Source: Nitrosovibrio sp. Nv17
GTDB taxonomy: Bacteria; Pseudomonadota; Gammaproteobacteria; Burkholderiales; Nitrosomonadaceae
Reading direction: 5' to 3'
Length of the DNA stretch: 64,000 nucleotides
Assembly: GCF_900119085.1 (NCBI RefSeq)
Contig: NZ_FPIQ01000001.1
Location: forward strand, 248,001-312,000
Part shown: piece by piece, positions 47,155 through 56,887 of the stretch
Layout of the letters: every line of letters starts with the position of its first letter
Numbering within the stretch: the first letter of the stretch is position 1
Notes under the pieces: model-generated
What the model saw: the letters and a program-made list of their open reading frames with translations, nothing else
Databases searched by the model: none
Told to the model about the DNA's origin: nothing
Translations under genes and position numbers: made by a program

Positions 47155-47652
47155 ATGGACGGATTCAGGGTGGGGCAGGGATTCGACGTGCACCAGCTGG
47201 TCGAGGGCCGCAGGCTCGTCATCGGCGGCGTGGCCATTCCCTGGGACAAGGGGCTGCTCGGCCACTCCGATGCCGACGTGCTGCTGCACGCGATCTGCGA
47301 TGCGCTCCTGGGTGCGGCGGCGCTGGGGGACATCGGCCGGCATTTTTCCGATACCGATCCGCGCTTCAAGGATATCGACAGCCGCGCGCTGCTGCGGGCC
47401 GTTGCGGATCTGCTGGCGCAGCGCAGGTGCCGCGTGGTGAACATCGATGCCACCATCATTATCCAGGCGCCGAGGATGGCACCGTACATTCCTGCCATGG
47501 TGGCCAATATCGCGCAGGATCTCGGCGTGCCGGGAGAGGATGTCAACATCAAGGCAAAGACCGCCGAGCATCTGGGTCCCGTGGGCAGGGGAGAGGGTGT
47601 GGAGGCGCAGGCGGTATGCCTGATCGCCCGGCCGCATGTTGCGGATGGGTGA
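47155..47652 (+). CDS. ispF: 2-C-methyl-D-erythritol 2,4-cyclodiphosphate synthase
   Basis: IspF, 165 aa, closing the cyclodiphosphate ring in the MEP pathway. Zinc ligands are in GQGFDVHQL and [25 protein letters not shown] (residues cited by motif), and the C-terminal [16 protein letters not shown] is conserved. A GGGAGGG precedes the ATG. Its stop overlaps the start of thpR. Confidence 0.96.
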   Translation: MDGFRVGQGFDVHQLVEGRRLVIGGVAIPWDKGLLGHSDADVLLHAICDALLGAAALGDIGRHFSDTDPRFKDIDSRALLRAVADLLAQRRCRVVNIDATIIIQAPRMAPYIPAMVANIAQDLGVPGEDVNIKAKTAEHLGPVGRGEGVEAQAVCLIARPHVADG

Positions 47653-48191
47653 AAGGGGGCGGCATCCGGATTTTCTTCGCACTCTGGCCTGACGAGCCGG
47701 CGCGACGGCAGCTGGCGGCGCTGGCCGAGCGTCTGTACGCAGGTTCGTGCGGCGGTGGCCACGGCGTCAGGGCGGCGAATCTCCACTTGACGCTGGCGTT
47801 CGTGGGGCAGGTCGCACCGGAGCGACTGACGGTACTCCATGGGGTGGCCGACGCCGTGGGTCGCCGGAATGCGGATGCATTCGAATGCACCCTGGACAGG
47901 CTCTGCTACTGGAAGCGGAGCCGTATCATCTGTGCAGCCGTGAGCGAGCCTTCGCGGGCCCTCGTGGATCTGGCGCATACCCTGGAAGACGCACTGTCCG
48001 AGGCCGGCTTTCCGCTGGAGCGGCGGCCCTATGTGCCTCACGTGACGCTGATGCGGGGTGCGTCATGTTCCGCGTTGCCCGCATTGGCGGCGCCCATCGG
48101 CTGGCGGGTGCGCGAATGGGTGTTGGCCGAATCGATGCCGGCTGCGGGCGGATCGGTCTATAGTGCCATTCGCCGCTGGCCGCTGTCATGA
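47649..48191 (+). CDS. thpR: RNA 2',3'-cyclic phosphodiesterase (2H family)
   Basis: A 180-aa 2H phosphoesterase with both catalytic motifs, HLTL and HVTL, and the early [16 protein letters not shown]. It opens 2',3'-cyclic phosphates. The GTG at 47649 overlaps the ispF stop by 4 bases (GTGA), so translational coupling is likely. The plus-strand frame extends upstream inside ispF but carries no similarity there. Confidence 0.88.
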   Translation: MKGGGIRIFFALWPDEPARRQLAALAERLYAGSCGGGHGVRAANLHLTLAFVGQVAPERLTVLHGVADAVGRRNADAFECTLDRLCYWKRSRIICAAVSEPSRALVDLAHTLEDALSEAGFPLERRPYVPHVTLMRGASCSALPALAAPIGWRVREWVLAESMPAAGGSVYSAIRRWPLS

Positions 48192-48877
48192 TTCCCGGCG
48201 CGGCGTTGAGGATCCTGGCCTTCGACACCTCCACCGAATACTGTTCCGTTGCCGTTTTGACGGGCGACGCGTGCGTGCACCGGGAGGTGCTCGCACAGCA
48301 GCGGCACTCCGAGCTGATCCTGCCGATGGCGAGATGCCTGCTTGACGAGGCTGGCCTGGCGCTTGCCCAGCTGGACGGCATCGCCTTCGGTGCCGGCCCC
48401 GGATCCTTCACCGGTCTGCGCATCGCCTGCGGTGTCGCGCAGGGAATGGCCCTGGGAGCCGGCCTGCCGGTGGCGGGCATCGGCACGCTGGAGGCATTGG
48501 CCGAGGCGGCGGGTGGAGACCGTGTCGTCGCATCCCTTGATGCCCGCATGGGCGAGATCTATCATGCAGCCTATGAAAGGACGCTCGATGGGTGGCAACC
48601 GGTGAGCGCGCCCGTTCTGTGCGCGCCGCAGCAGGCGCCGCGGATGGAGGGCAGCGGCTGGACAGGCTGCGGCAGCGGCTTTGCAGTATACGGTGAGGCA
48701 TTGCGTGCCCGTCATGCGGGGCGCATCGACCGCATCCTGCCCGGAATCCGGCCGCATGCCCGCGAAGTGGCGCGACTGGCGAAAGCAGCGTTCGAGTGCG
48801 GCCGAGGGATGGACCCTGCCGGAGCCGTGCCGTTCTATGTACGCGACAAGGTGGCGCTGAAGGAACGGGAACGATGA
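48188..48877 (+). CDS. tsaB: tRNA t6A biosynthesis protein TsaB
   Basis: TsaB, 229 aa, partner of TsaD in making threonylcarbamoyl-adenosine in tRNA. ILAFDTSTEYCSVAV, QQRHSELILP and FGAGPGSFTGLRIACG are characteristic. ATGA overlap with thpR upstream and rimI downstream. Confidence 0.95.
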   Translation: MIPGAALRILAFDTSTEYCSVAVLTGDACVHREVLAQQRHSELILPMARCLLDEAGLALAQLDGIAFGAGPGSFTGLRIACGVAQGMALGAGLPVAGIGTLEALAEAAGGDRVVASLDARMGEIYHAAYERTLDGWQPVSAPVLCAPQQAPRMEGSGWTGCGSGFAVYGEALRARHAGRIDRILPGIRPHAREVARLAKAAFECGRGMDPAGAVPFYVRDKVALKERER

Positions 48878-49335
48878 GTGCGCAGCTGCAGGAGGTTCCG
48901 CGGATCAGAAAGATGCTTGCGGCGGATCTGGACGAAGTCGTGGCGATCGAACGCGAAGTCTTCCTGTTTCCGTGGACGCGCGGTAATTTCTGCGATTCGC
49001 TCGATTCCGGCTATCACTGCCTGGTGCTGGAGTACTATGATCACCCCGTTGGCTACGGGGTGATGACGATCGGAGCCGAGGAGGCGCACCTGCTCACGCT
49101 CAGCGTCGCGGGGGGGGCGCAGCGAAAAGGCTGGGGGGAGAAGCTGTTGCGCCACTTCATTCGCATCGCGAGGGAGCAGCATGCCCGCTCGATGTTCCTG
49201 GATGTGCGCGAGTCCAATCATGCCGCGGCCCGGCTGTATCAGCGGGTGGGTTTCGTTCAGGTCGGCAGGCGCAGGGACTACTACCCGGCGATGGGTGGGC
49301 GCGAGGATTCTCTGGTGATGGAATTGATGCTGTGA
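48874..49335 (+). CDS. rimI: Ribosomal protein S18 alanine N-acetyltransferase
   Basis: RimI, 153 aa GNAT enzyme. Acetyl-CoA motif region LLTLSVAGGAQRKGWGEKLL and NHAAARLYQRVGFVQVGRR are present. ATG 48874 overlaps the tsaB stop by 4 bases; the open frame begins earlier at 48796. The tsaB-rimI-udg order is common in betaproteobacteria. Confidence 0.94.
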   Translation: MSAQLQEVPRIRKMLAADLDEVVAIEREVFLFPWTRGNFCDSLDSGYHCLVLEYYDHPVGYGVMTIGAEEAHLLTLSVAGGAQRKGWGEKLLRHFIRIAREQHARSMFLDVRESNHAAARLYQRVGFVQVGRRRDYYPAMGGREDSLVMELML

Positions 49336-50069
49336 CGCCGGACAATCCCTCCCGGCGATCCCGGCGCAAAGAGGTGCTCAGGGAACTGGGACTGGGGCCG
49401 CTGTGGCGTGCCCGGGCCCCGATGGGCCCCTCCGCTGCACAGGACACCATCGCTCCGGCATTTCCCGCCGATGCGATCGCCGGACGCGTCGCGGCGATCC
49501 GGAGCATGGACTGGAGCGAGCTTGAGGCGAGCGTGGCGGCATGCACGGCATGCGGGCTGTGTCGTTCACGCACCCATACGGTATTCGGGGTGGGCGACAG
49601 GCGTGCCGACTGGCTGTGCGTAGGCGAAGGGCCCGGGGCGGAGGAGGACGCCAGGGGAGAGCCTTTCGTCGGTCCGTCCGGCAGGCTGCTCGACAACATG
49701 CTGGCGGCTGTCGGCCTCATGCGTGGGCGAGGCGTGTACATTGCCAATATCGTGAAGTGCCGTCCGCCCGGCAACAGGAATCCCGCCCCCGATGAAATGG
49801 AGCAGTGCGCGCCCTACCTCGCGCGGCAGATCGAACTGATCCAGCCCCGGCTCATCGTGACACTGGGAAGGATCGCCGCGCAGAACCTGTTGCATACCGA
49901 TGCCAGTATCGCCAGCCTGCGCGGCAGGCTGCATCGGCATGCCGGAATTCCGGTGATCGTCACCTACCATCCCGCCTACCTGCTGCGCACGCTTGCCGAC
50001 AAGGCCAAAGTCTGGGAGGATTTGTGTTTCGCCCGCAGCACGATGCAGGATCTGATGCCCGCCGGATGA
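49332..50069 (+). CDS. Family 4 uracil-DNA glycosylase (iron-sulfur type)
   Basis: A 245-aa type 4 uracil-DNA glycosylase. After a variable 70-residue N-terminus, Cys of the 4Fe-4S cluster appear in CTACGLC and later in IVKCRPPGNRNP and EMEQC; the active-site GEGPGAEED and the C-terminal HPAYLLR follow. Removes uracil from DNA. GTG 49332 overlaps the rimI stop. Confidence 0.93.
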   Translation: MTPDNPSRRSRRKEVLRELGLGPLWRARAPMGPSAAQDTIAPAFPADAIAGRVAAIRSMDWSELEASVAACTACGLCRSRTHTVFGVGDRRADWLCVGEGPGAEEDARGEPFVGPSGRLLDNMLAAVGLMRGRGVYIANIVKCRPPGNRNPAPDEMEQCAPYLARQIELIQPRLIVTLGRIAAQNLLHTDASIASLRGRLHRHAGIPVIVTYHPAYLLRTLADKAKVWEDLCFARSTMQDLMPAG

Positions 50070-50226
50070 ATGCCCGGCCACGGTCCGATGGGGGAAGCGG
50101 GTTGCGCCGCCTGCGACCTTGCCTGTCCAATGCCCGGGAATCCGGTCGCCCATGGTTGTGCATCATGGATCCTGCGCTTCGATGGCCATTTCTAAGGTTC
50201 AGCTTCGATTCTTTCGGGAGAACGCC

Positions 50227-50826
50227 ATGCTCAAACTGCTGTCCCTGGTACTGCTTGCCCTGTCCTTGAGCGGTTGCGGCTACAACACCCTGCAGTCCGC
50301 CGATGAACGGATCAAGGCGAGTTGGTCAGAAGTGCTGAACCAGTACCAGCGCCGTGCGGATCTGGTTCCCAATCTCGTCAATGTGGTGAAGGGTTTCGCC
50401 GCCCAGGAGAAGGAGGTGCTGCTGGGCGTGACCGATGCACGATCCAGGGTGGGAAGCATCCAGGCCACGCCGGAACTGGTTGACGATCCGGAAGCGTTTG
50501 CCCGATTTCAAAGCGCCCAGGGGGAGCTGTCGGGCGCCCTGTCGCGCCTGCTGGTGGTGGCCGAAAACTATCCGCAGCTCAAGTCGGACGCAAATTTCCG
50601 TGATCTGCAGGCTCAGCTGGAGGGTACCGAGAATCGGATCACGGTGGCGCGCAAGCGCTATATCGAGGCGGTACAGGACTACAACGTGACGGTGCGCGCC
50701 TTTCCCAGCAACCTGACCGCAAAGCTGTTCGGCTACGAGGTGAAGCCGGGCTTCGCGGTGGAGAACGAACAAGCGATATCTTCCGCCCCCAGAGTGGATT
50801 TCGGCGCCCCTGCGGCGGACAGATAG
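50227..50826 (+). CDS. lemA: LemA-family lipoprotein
   Basis: A 199-aa LemA protein: signal with lipobox LSGC (Cys at about residue 18), then YNTLQSADERIKASWSEVLNQY and PNLVNVVKGFAAQEK in the coiled helical domain. ATG 50227 follows GGGAGAA; the frame is open to 50119. It stands directly before two TPM-domain genes, a known association. Confidence 0.92.
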   Translation: MLKLLSLVLLALSLSGCGYNTLQSADERIKASWSEVLNQYQRRADLVPNLVNVVKGFAAQEKEVLLGVTDARSRVGSIQATPELVDDPEAFARFQSAQGELSGALSRLLVVAENYPQLKSDANFRDLQAQLEGTENRITVARKRYIEAVQDYNVTVRAFPSNLTAKLFGYEVKPGFAVENEQAISSAPRVDFGAPAADR

Positions 50827-50857
50827 CCCTCCCGGCGATGCGCAGCGGCTCGTCATC

Positions 50858-51724
50858 ATGATTTCCACCTGGGGAAGGGTTTTCCTGCTGACGTGCCTGC
50901 CCTTCCTTGCCGCCGCAGTGGCGGCGGAAGTGGCGGTACCTCCCCTCGTCTCCCGCGTGACCGACCTGACGGGTATCCTGCCCGCGGACCGGGCAGCCGC
51001 GATCGAACGCAGGCTGGCCGTCTTCGAGGAAAGGCGGGGGAGCCAGATGGCGGTGCTGGTCGTTCCAACCACCCACCCCGAATCCATCGAGCAATACTCG
51101 ATCCGCGTGGCCGAGCACTGGAAGCTGGGGCGCAGCAAGGTGGATGACGGAATACTCCTGGTGGTGGCCAGGGATGATCGGGCCTTGCGAATAGAGGTGG
51201 GATACGGACTGGAGGGCATCCTGCCGGATGCCGTGACGAAACGCATCATCGAGGAAGTCATCCTGCCCCGCTTTCGGGCGGAGGATTTCGCCGGCGGCAT
51301 CGATGCGGGAATCGAGGCGCTGGAGCGCATCGTCCAGGGCGAAGCGCTGCCGCCGCCGCGACCGGGCAGTGGAGCGCCGATGGCCGGTGCCGCGGATGCG
51401 GTTCTGCTGCTGTTCATCGGCCTGCTTCTGGCCGGCAGGGTGTTGCAATCCATGTTCGGGCGTCTGGCCGGCGCCACCCTCATGAGCACGGCGGGAGGCA
51501 TCATCGGCTGGATCGTTTTCTCGTCGCTGGCGGCCGCCATCGTTCTCGCACTGCTTGCGTTTGTCATGGGTTTCCTGGGCGGCATGGGCGGTGGAATCGC
51601 GCGAGGCGGCCGGAGCGGCTGGCCTCCCGGCGGCGGATTCGGCGGCGGCGGTTTTGGCGGGGGCGGGGGGTTCGGAGGAGGTGGAGGCGGCTTTGGCGGT
51701 GGTGGTGCTTCGGGGAGGTGGTGA
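50858..51724 (+). CDS. TPM-domain (YgcG-like) membrane protein with Gly-rich tail
   Basis: A 288-aa exported protein: signal peptide (LLTCLPFLAAAVAA), a TPM phosphatase-like domain (about residues 30-170, with VSRVTDLTGILPADRA and GILLVVARDDRALRIEVGYGLEG), one or two membrane segments (about 180-245), then a tail of about 40 residues almost wholly Gly/Phe. Similar proteins with LemA occur widely; function uncertain. Confidence 0.9.
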   Translation: MISTWGRVFLLTCLPFLAAAVAAEVAVPPLVSRVTDLTGILPADRAAAIERRLAVFEERRGSQMAVLVVPTTHPESIEQYSIRVAEHWKLGRSKVDDGILLVVARDDRALRIEVGYGLEGILPDAVTKRIIEEVILPRFRAEDFAGGIDAGIEALERIVQGEALPPPRPGSGAPMAGAADAVLLLFIGLLLAGRVLQSMFGRLAGATLMSTAGGIIGWIVFSSLAAAIVLALLAFVMGFLGGMGGGIARGGRSGWPPGGGFGGGGFGGGGGFGGGGGGFGGGGASGRW

Positions 51725-52231
51725 GTGAGCCTTGGACGCATATGGCGGCATTTCCTGATGGGCCGTGCAGCCGTGCGGCACCGGTTTCCCGAGGCCTGCC
51801 TGGCTGCCGTCGAGAGGGCCATCCGTGCATCGGAAGCGCGGCATACCGGCGAAATCTGCTTCGCGGTGGAAGCGGCGCTCGACACCCTGCCCCTGGTGAG
51901 GGGGCAGTCGGCCCGGGATCGTGCGGTGGAAGTGTTTTCCCATCTGCGGATCTGGGACACGGAACATGACAATGGCGTTCTGATCTATCTGCTGCTGGCG
52001 GACCGCGACGTCGAGATCATCGCCGATCGGGGGATCGCGGCGCATGTCGGTTCCGGGGAGTGGGAGAGAATCTGTCGTGAAATGGAGCATGCGTTCGGCC
52101 AGGGACGCTATGGGCCGGGCGTGATTGCCGGCATCGATGCGGTCGATCGCCATCTGCGGGCGCATTTCGGCGTGGAGGGCGACGGCCGGGAGAACGGCAA
52201 CGTGGTGCCCGACGCTCCCGTCATCCTGTAG
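51725..52231 (+). CDS. Second TPM-domain protein, soluble
   Basis: A 168-aa TPM-domain protein without a signal peptide or Gly tail: HTGEICFAVEAALDTLPLV, DNGVLIYLLLADRDVEIIADRGIA and RYGPGVIAGIDAVDRHL. It begins (GTG) directly after the stop of the first TPM gene, so the two are coupled. Together with lemA it forms a three-gene unit. Confidence 0.9.
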   Translation: MSLGRIWRHFLMGRAAVRHRFPEACLAAVERAIRASEARHTGEICFAVEAALDTLPLVRGQSARDRAVEVFSHLRIWDTEHDNGVLIYLLLADRDVEIIADRGIAAHVGSGEWERICREMEHAFGQGRYGPGVIAGIDAVDRHLRAHFGVEGDGRENGNVVPDAPVIL

Positions 52232-52234
52232 CGA

Positions 52235-53497
52235 TCAGTGCCTCTTGTGCGCACCGATCAGGTGCAGGGAGTCCTCCACGCTCTGGTTGTGCAGGTGCCA
52301 TTGGCGGATCAGCGCCATGATGACCGAGACGAACAGCCCGAACAGGACGATGACCGTGTACACGTGCACGTCCAGGCTGACCAGTCCCGCATAGATCGCC
52401 AGCATGGCGAGTATGCTCAGATTCTCGTTGAAGTTCTGCACCGCGATGGAGTGGCCTGCACCCATCAGGATATGCCCGCGATGCTGCAGCAGCGCATTCA
52501 TCGGCACCACGAAGAATCCCGCCAGCCCGCCTATCAGGGCGAGCAGCACGATCGCGATCCACAGGTCGCGCGCGAAGATCATGGCCATCACCACGATGCC
52601 CATGGCGATCCCCAGAGGGATCACCTTCACCGATTGCCGCAGCGATACCACCTTCGCCGCGGTGACGGCGCCGATCGCGATGCCGAGGGCGACAATGCCC
52701 TGCAGCTGGGCAGCCTTGTTCAGCGGATAGCCGAGCGCGGCATCGGCCCACTTGAGCACGATGAACTGGAGCGTGGCCCCGGCTCCCCAGAATAGCGTCG
52801 TCACGGAGAGCGAGATCTGGCCGAGCCTGTCCGTCCACAGCAGCTTCATGCAGTGGGCGAACTCCCGGACCAGGAATGCGGGATCCTTTCTGAGGATGCG
52901 GTGGTCGACCCCGGTATTCGGGATGTACAGGTTGAAGGCGGCGGCGATGCTGTAGAATACGGCGGTCACGAGGATGGCGGCTTCCAGCATGGTGTCGATG
53001 AGCGGCAGATCGAGATCCAGGAGTACCGCGGAAATCTCGGGCGTGATCAACAGTCCGCCAAGCACCGTGCCCAGCACGATGGAGGCGACGGTCAGGCCCT
53101 CTATCCAGCCGTTGGCGATCACCAGCATCTCGGGCGGGAGCAGTTCGGTGAGGATGCCGTATTTGGCGGGCGAGTAGGCCGCCGCGCCGAGACCCACCAC
53201 CGCGTAGGCGGCAAGCGCGACGTACTGGTGCGCTGCCAGGAACAGCAGACCGCAACCCGTGATCTTGATCGCGTTGCTGATGAACATGACCCGTCCCTTG
53301 GCCATGGAATCGGCGAAGGCGCCGACGAAAGGCGCCAGTATCACGTAGAACAGGACGAAGACGAATTTGAGCATCGGAGTAAGATAGGCGGGCGCGTGCA
53401 ATTCGAGCAGCAGCGCGATGGCGATGACCAGGAGGGCATTGTCGGCGAGCGAGGAAAAGAACTGCGCCGTCATGATGGTATAGAATCCGCGTTTCAC
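52235..53497 (-). CDS. lplT: Lysophospholipid transporter LplT (major facilitator)
   Basis: A 420-aa, roughly 12-segment MFS protein matching LplT, which flips lysophosphatidylethanolamine across the inner membrane. The FYTIMTAQFFSSLADNALLV start and SPAKYGILTELLPPEMLVIANGW stretch are typical. A GTG start at 53497 has GGAG upstream. The usual partner aas (acyl-ACP synthetase) is not adjacent. Divergent from alr, an order seen in related betaproteobacteria. Confidence 0.92.
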   Translation of the reverse strand: MKRGFYTIMTAQFFSSLADNALLVIAIALLLELHAPAYLTPMLKFVFVLFYVILAPFVGAFADSMAKGRVMFISNAIKITGCGLLFLAAHQYVALAAYAVVGLGAAAYSPAKYGILTELLPPEMLVIANGWIEGLTVASIVLGTVLGGLLITPEISAVLLDLDLPLIDTMLEAAILVTAVFYSIAAAFNLYIPNTGVDHRILRKDPAFLVREFAHCMKLLWTDRLGQISLSVTTLFWGAGATLQFIVLKWADAALGYPLNKAAQLQGIVALGIAIGAVTAAKVVSLRQSVKVIPLGIAMGIVVMAMIFARDLWIAIVLLALIGGLAGFFVVPMNALLQHRGHILMGAGHSIAVQNFNENLSILAMLAIYAGLVSLDVHVYTVIVLFGLFVSVIMALIRQWHLHNQSVEDSLHLIGAHKRH

Positions 53498-53671
53498 TTC
53501 GAACGTTCTCCAGAGATCCCCTCGTGGTCAGGCGTGAGATTATACAATGCGCATCCAGGCTTATCCCGGCGAAACGCCACGAATCATCAAGGCATTTCCC
53601 TGCTGTGCCGCCCTGAGGGAGCAGGGGGCGGGTAAGGCCGCGCCGGTGGCGCGCCTGTCCTGCCGCTCCTG

Positions 53672-54745
53672 ATGTCGCGTCCCATCCAGGCGCTGATCGA
53701 TCTTTCCGCGATCGAGCACAATCTCACCGTCGTTCGCCGCCACGCACCCCGTCCGCAGGTCATGGCGGTGGTCAAGGCCGATGCCTATGGGCATGGCCTG
53801 CTGCGCGCCGCGGATGCGCTGAAGCGCGCGGAAGGCTTCGCCATGCTCGAGATCGATGCGGCCATACAGCTGCGCGAGGCAGGACATCGCCAGGCCATCC
53901 TGCTGCTGGAGGGTTTTTTCTCGATGGAGGAACTGGCGTGGATCGAGCGCTACCGCCTGAGCACGGTCATTCATCACCGCGAGCAGATCGAGATGCTTTC
54001 ATCATACAAGCGGCGCAGCCCGGTCGATATATTCGTGAAGATCAACACCGGCATGCATCGCCTCGGGTTTTCACTCGCGGAGATCCCCTCCGTGCTGGAC
54101 GCGCTGGCGGCCGATTTCCCGCCTCATCGGATCACGCTCATGACCCACCTTGCCCGCGCCGACGAATCCTCCGGCGACGAAAGCGTTGCTGCGCAGATGC
54201 GATCCTTCGAAGCCGCTGCCGGCGGGCGCCGGCTACCGTGCTCCCTGGCCAATTCCGCCGCCATCCTGCGCTGTCCCGGTACGCATGGCGACTGGGTGCG
54301 CCCCGGCATCATGCTCTACGGTGCCTCGCCCCTTCCGGGCACGAGTGCCGCCGCGCTGGATCTGCGTCCGGCGATGACCGTCTCGAGCCGGATCATCGCG
54401 GTGCAGGCGCTGCAGGGGGGAGACGGCGTGGGGTACGGTCATGCATTCCGCGCCGACCGGCCCATGCGCGTCGGGATCGTGGCGGGCGGCTATGCGGACG
54501 GCTACCCACGGCATGCGCCCACTGGCACGCCTGTTCTGGTAAATGGCCGGCGCACTCGGCTCGTCGGACGCGTGTCGATGGACATGCTGCACGTCGACCT
54601 GAGCGGAATGGAAGATGCCGGTGTCGGCAGCCCCGTCACGCTCTGGGGGAAGGGCCTGCCGGTGGATGAAGTGGCTCGCGCGGCAGGCACCATAGCCTAT
54701 GAATTGCTATGCGCGTTGGCGCCGCGCATGCGTATCGTGACCTGA
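53672..54745 (+). CDS. alr: Alanine racemase
   Basis: Alr, 357 aa, making D-alanine for peptidoglycan. The PLP lysine is in MAVVKADAYGHGL (about residues 31-43) and the catalytic Tyr region GYGHAFRADRPMRVG and VSMDMLHVDLS follow. Length is normal. Confidence 0.96.
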   Translation: MSRPIQALIDLSAIEHNLTVVRRHAPRPQVMAVVKADAYGHGLLRAADALKRAEGFAMLEIDAAIQLREAGHRQAILLLEGFFSMEELAWIERYRLSTVIHHREQIEMLSSYKRRSPVDIFVKINTGMHRLGFSLAEIPSVLDALAADFPPHRITLMTHLARADESSGDESVAAQMRSFEAAAGGRRLPCSLANSAAILRCPGTHGDWVRPGIMLYGASPLPGTSAAALDLRPAMTVSSRIIAVQALQGGDGVGYGHAFRADRPMRVGIVAGGYADGYPRHAPTGTPVLVNGRRTRLVGRVSMDMLHVDLSGMEDAGVGSPVTLWGKGLPVDEVARAAGTIAYELLCALAPRMRIVT

Positions 54746-54827
54746 ACCTGAGCAGCGGGGTGCGGAGGGACATTCGCCCCGGAGGGGATTCGCAGGCTCC
54801 TCCAGGGGCCTGGCTGCCGAATCCCGA

Positions 54828-55625
54828 CTATTCGATCCTGGCCTTGCTGCGAAGATCGCCGACGAAGGCTGCGAACTGGCGTTGCAGCACGCGCTGCGTC
54901 AGGTTCTGCTTCGCTTCCTCGAACGAGGGTATCTTCAGGGGCCGGATATCCTCCAGCCGGATGACATGCCAGCCGAAAGGGGTCTGTACCGGCTGCTCGT
55001 TCAGTTGCCCCTTGTTCATTTTCGTCAGGGCCTCGGCAAAAGGCTGGGGATAGCTCACGGGAGGACTCCATTCGAGCTCGCCCCCCTTGCCCTTGCTGCC
55101 GGTGTCGATGGATTTTTCCTGCGCGATCTTGTCGAATTTGCCGCCCTTCTTGAGGCGTGCGATGATGTCCTTGGCTTCCGCCTCGGTGGCAACCAGGATA
55201 TGGTGCGCCTTGTACTCCTTGTCCCCCACCTGGGCCTTCAAGGCTTCGTATTCCTTCTTCAGTTCCTCGTCGGCGACCGGATGGCTCTTCACATAGTCGA
55301 CCTCGTACGCCTTCACCAGCGCCGTCAGGCGGGCGATCTCCACTTGGGAGACGAAATCCGGGTCCTTGTCGAGGCCTTTCTTCAGGGCTTCCTGCGCGAC
55401 GATCTCCTCGGTGATGAGGGCTTCCTTGAGTGCCTTCCTGGTTTCCGGGTTGTCGGCCTGCCCCTGAGCCGCCCGCGCCCTGACGATGAATTCCAGGCGT
55501 GACTGGGGGATCGTGACGCCGTTCACCTTTGCCAGAGGCGAACTGGGCTGCGCGTGTGCGATTGCTACGGCGACCAGGCTGGAGATGCCGAGTGTCGTCA
55601 ATAGGGAGGGCTTCATGAGACGCAT
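54828..55625 (-). CDS. Periplasmic parvulin-type peptidyl-prolyl isomerase
   Basis: A 265-aa exported PpiC-type isomerase: signal peptide (LGISSLVAVAIAHA), a SurA-N-like helical part, then a parvulin domain (HILVATEAEAKDIIARLKKGGKFDKIA and VQTPFGWHVIRLED). AAGGAA lies 5 bases before ATG 55625. It follows bolA on the same strand. Confidence 0.93.
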   Translation of the reverse strand: MRLMKPSLLTTLGISSLVAVAIAHAQPSSPLAKVNGVTIPQSRLEFIVRARAAQGQADNPETRKALKEALITEEIVAQEALKKGLDKDPDFVSQVEIARLTALVKAYEVDYVKSHPVADEELKKEYEALKAQVGDKEYKAHHILVATEAEAKDIIARLKKGGKFDKIAQEKSIDTGSKGKGGELEWSPPVSYPQPFAEALTKMNKGQLNEQPVQTPFGWHVIRLEDIRPLKIPSFEEAKQNLTQRVLQRQFAAFVGDLRSKARIE

Positions 55626-55657
55626 GGGGTTTCCTTGTGAGTGGACGGTAGGTCAGG

Positions 55658-55933
55658 TCAAATTTCTTCGGGAGTATACGCTTTTACGCTTAACGCGTGA
55701 ATATCCCCGTGCAGCATCTCCCGCAGCAGGCCATATACCATGCGGTGCCGGGCAAGCGCCGACTGCCCCATGAATTTGTGCGAGACCACGGTGAGGAGGT
55801 AGTGGCCGCCACCGCTTCGTGCGCCCGCGTGCCCCGCATGCCTTGCGCTCTCGTCCACGATGTGGACGTCTTGCGGTTCCAACGGGGCGAGCCTATCCCT
55901 TATCGCATCGATCGTTCCGGGGATGCCGGTCAC
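55658..55933 (-). CDS. BolA-family protein
   Basis: BolA-like protein, 91 aa, with the conserved [29 protein letters not shown] and [12 protein letters not shown]. BolA proteins partner monothiol glutaredoxins in iron-sulfur handling. Its start overlaps the end of the yciI gene by 4 bases. Confidence 0.93.
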   Translation of the reverse strand: MTGIPGTIDAIRDRLAPLEPQDVHIVDESARHAGHAGARSGGGHYLLTVVSHKFMGQSALARHRMVYGLLREMLHGDIHALSVKAYTPEEI

Positions 55934-56232
55934 GGCAGTACCTTCTTGAACGGCTTCACCGTCACCCTCGCATAGACCCCCGTGGTGGCATAGGGATCGG
56001 CTTCCGCCCAGGCGCGTGCCGCCTCGAGCGACTCGAATTCCGCCACGATCAGGCTGCCGGAGAAGCCGGCGGGACCGGGATCGGGGCTGTCGATGGCCGG
56101 GTAGGGTCCCGCCAGGATCAGGCGGCCGTCCTGGCGCAGCTCGTTGAGGCGCTCCAGGTGCGCGGTGCGCACCGCCAGGCGCCTGTCCAGGCTGTCGGGC
56201 ACATCCTCCCCGCTGATTGCATACAGCATCAT
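55930..56232 (-). CDS. YciI-family protein
   Basis: A 100-aa YciI-like (dimeric alpha/beta barrel) protein: [15 protein letters not shown], then [22 protein letters not shown] and the [19 protein letters not shown] end with the conserved Asp-Pro-Tyr. Function unclear in this family. ATG 56232 overlaps the yciB stop, so yciB, yciI and bolA are coupled. The frame continues upstream inside yciB without similarity. Confidence 0.92.
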   Translation of the reverse strand: MMLYAISGEDVPDSLDRRLAVRTAHLERLNELRQDGRLILAGPYPAIDSPDPGPAGFSGSLIVAEFESLEAARAWAEADPYATTGVYARVTVKPFKKVLP

Positions 56233-56774
56233 GCTTCGTTGTCTTCCTTGTCTTCCATGTACCGGTTCAGCATCAGTCCCTGCAGGACGATGAACACCAG
56301 CATGAGCCCCATGAATCCGAACAGCTTGAAGTTGACCCAGGTCTCGGTGGAGAAGTTGAAGGCGACATACAGGTTGATGGCCCCCATCATCGCGAAGAAC
56401 GCAGCCCAGCTGGCGTTGAGGCGGGCCCAGATGGGTTCGGGCAGCACGATCTGCTCCTTCATCATGATTCGTATCAGGTTCTTCTTGAAGATCGCGTGGG
56501 CCAGCAGCAGCACCACCGCAAACAGCCAGTAGAGCACGGATGGCTTCCACTTGATGAAGGATTCGTCCTGCAGGATCAGCGTCGCACCCCCGAAAATGGC
56601 GATGATGACGAGGCTGACCCAGAGCATGGTCTCGACCTTGCGATGGCGGAACCAGACCCAGCCGATCTGCGCGAAGGTGGCGGCGATCGCCACCGCCGTG
56701 GCGACGTAGATGTCGTAGGCCTTGAAGGCGATGAAGAACAGGATGACGGGAAAGAGGTCGAAAAGGAATTTCAT
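56229..56774 (-). CDS. yciB: Septation protein A / YciB
   Basis: YciB (IspZ), 181 aa, inner membrane protein with about five hydrophobic segments that affects septation and the envelope. It starts [20 protein letters not shown], the family N-terminus, so ATG 56774 is used rather than 56831. First gene of yciB-yciI-bolA. Confidence 0.95.
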   Translation of the reverse strand: MKFLFDLFPVILFFIAFKAYDIYVATAVAIAATFAQIGWVWFRHRKVETMLWVSLVIIAIFGGATLILQDESFIKWKPSVLYWLFAVVLLLAHAIFKKNLIRIMMKEQIVLPEPIWARLNASWAAFFAMMGAINLYVAFNFSTETWVNFKLFGFMGLMLVFIVLQGLMLNRYMEDKEDNEA

Positions 56775-56887
56775 GGATGCCGATACCGTCGCCGGAAGGC
56801 GTTCGAGGCCCATGCCGGATGCCGGGCGCAATGGGCGGAATGTAGCAGGGTATCGGTCATCGCGCCACCTCGACGGCGATTCGGTTC

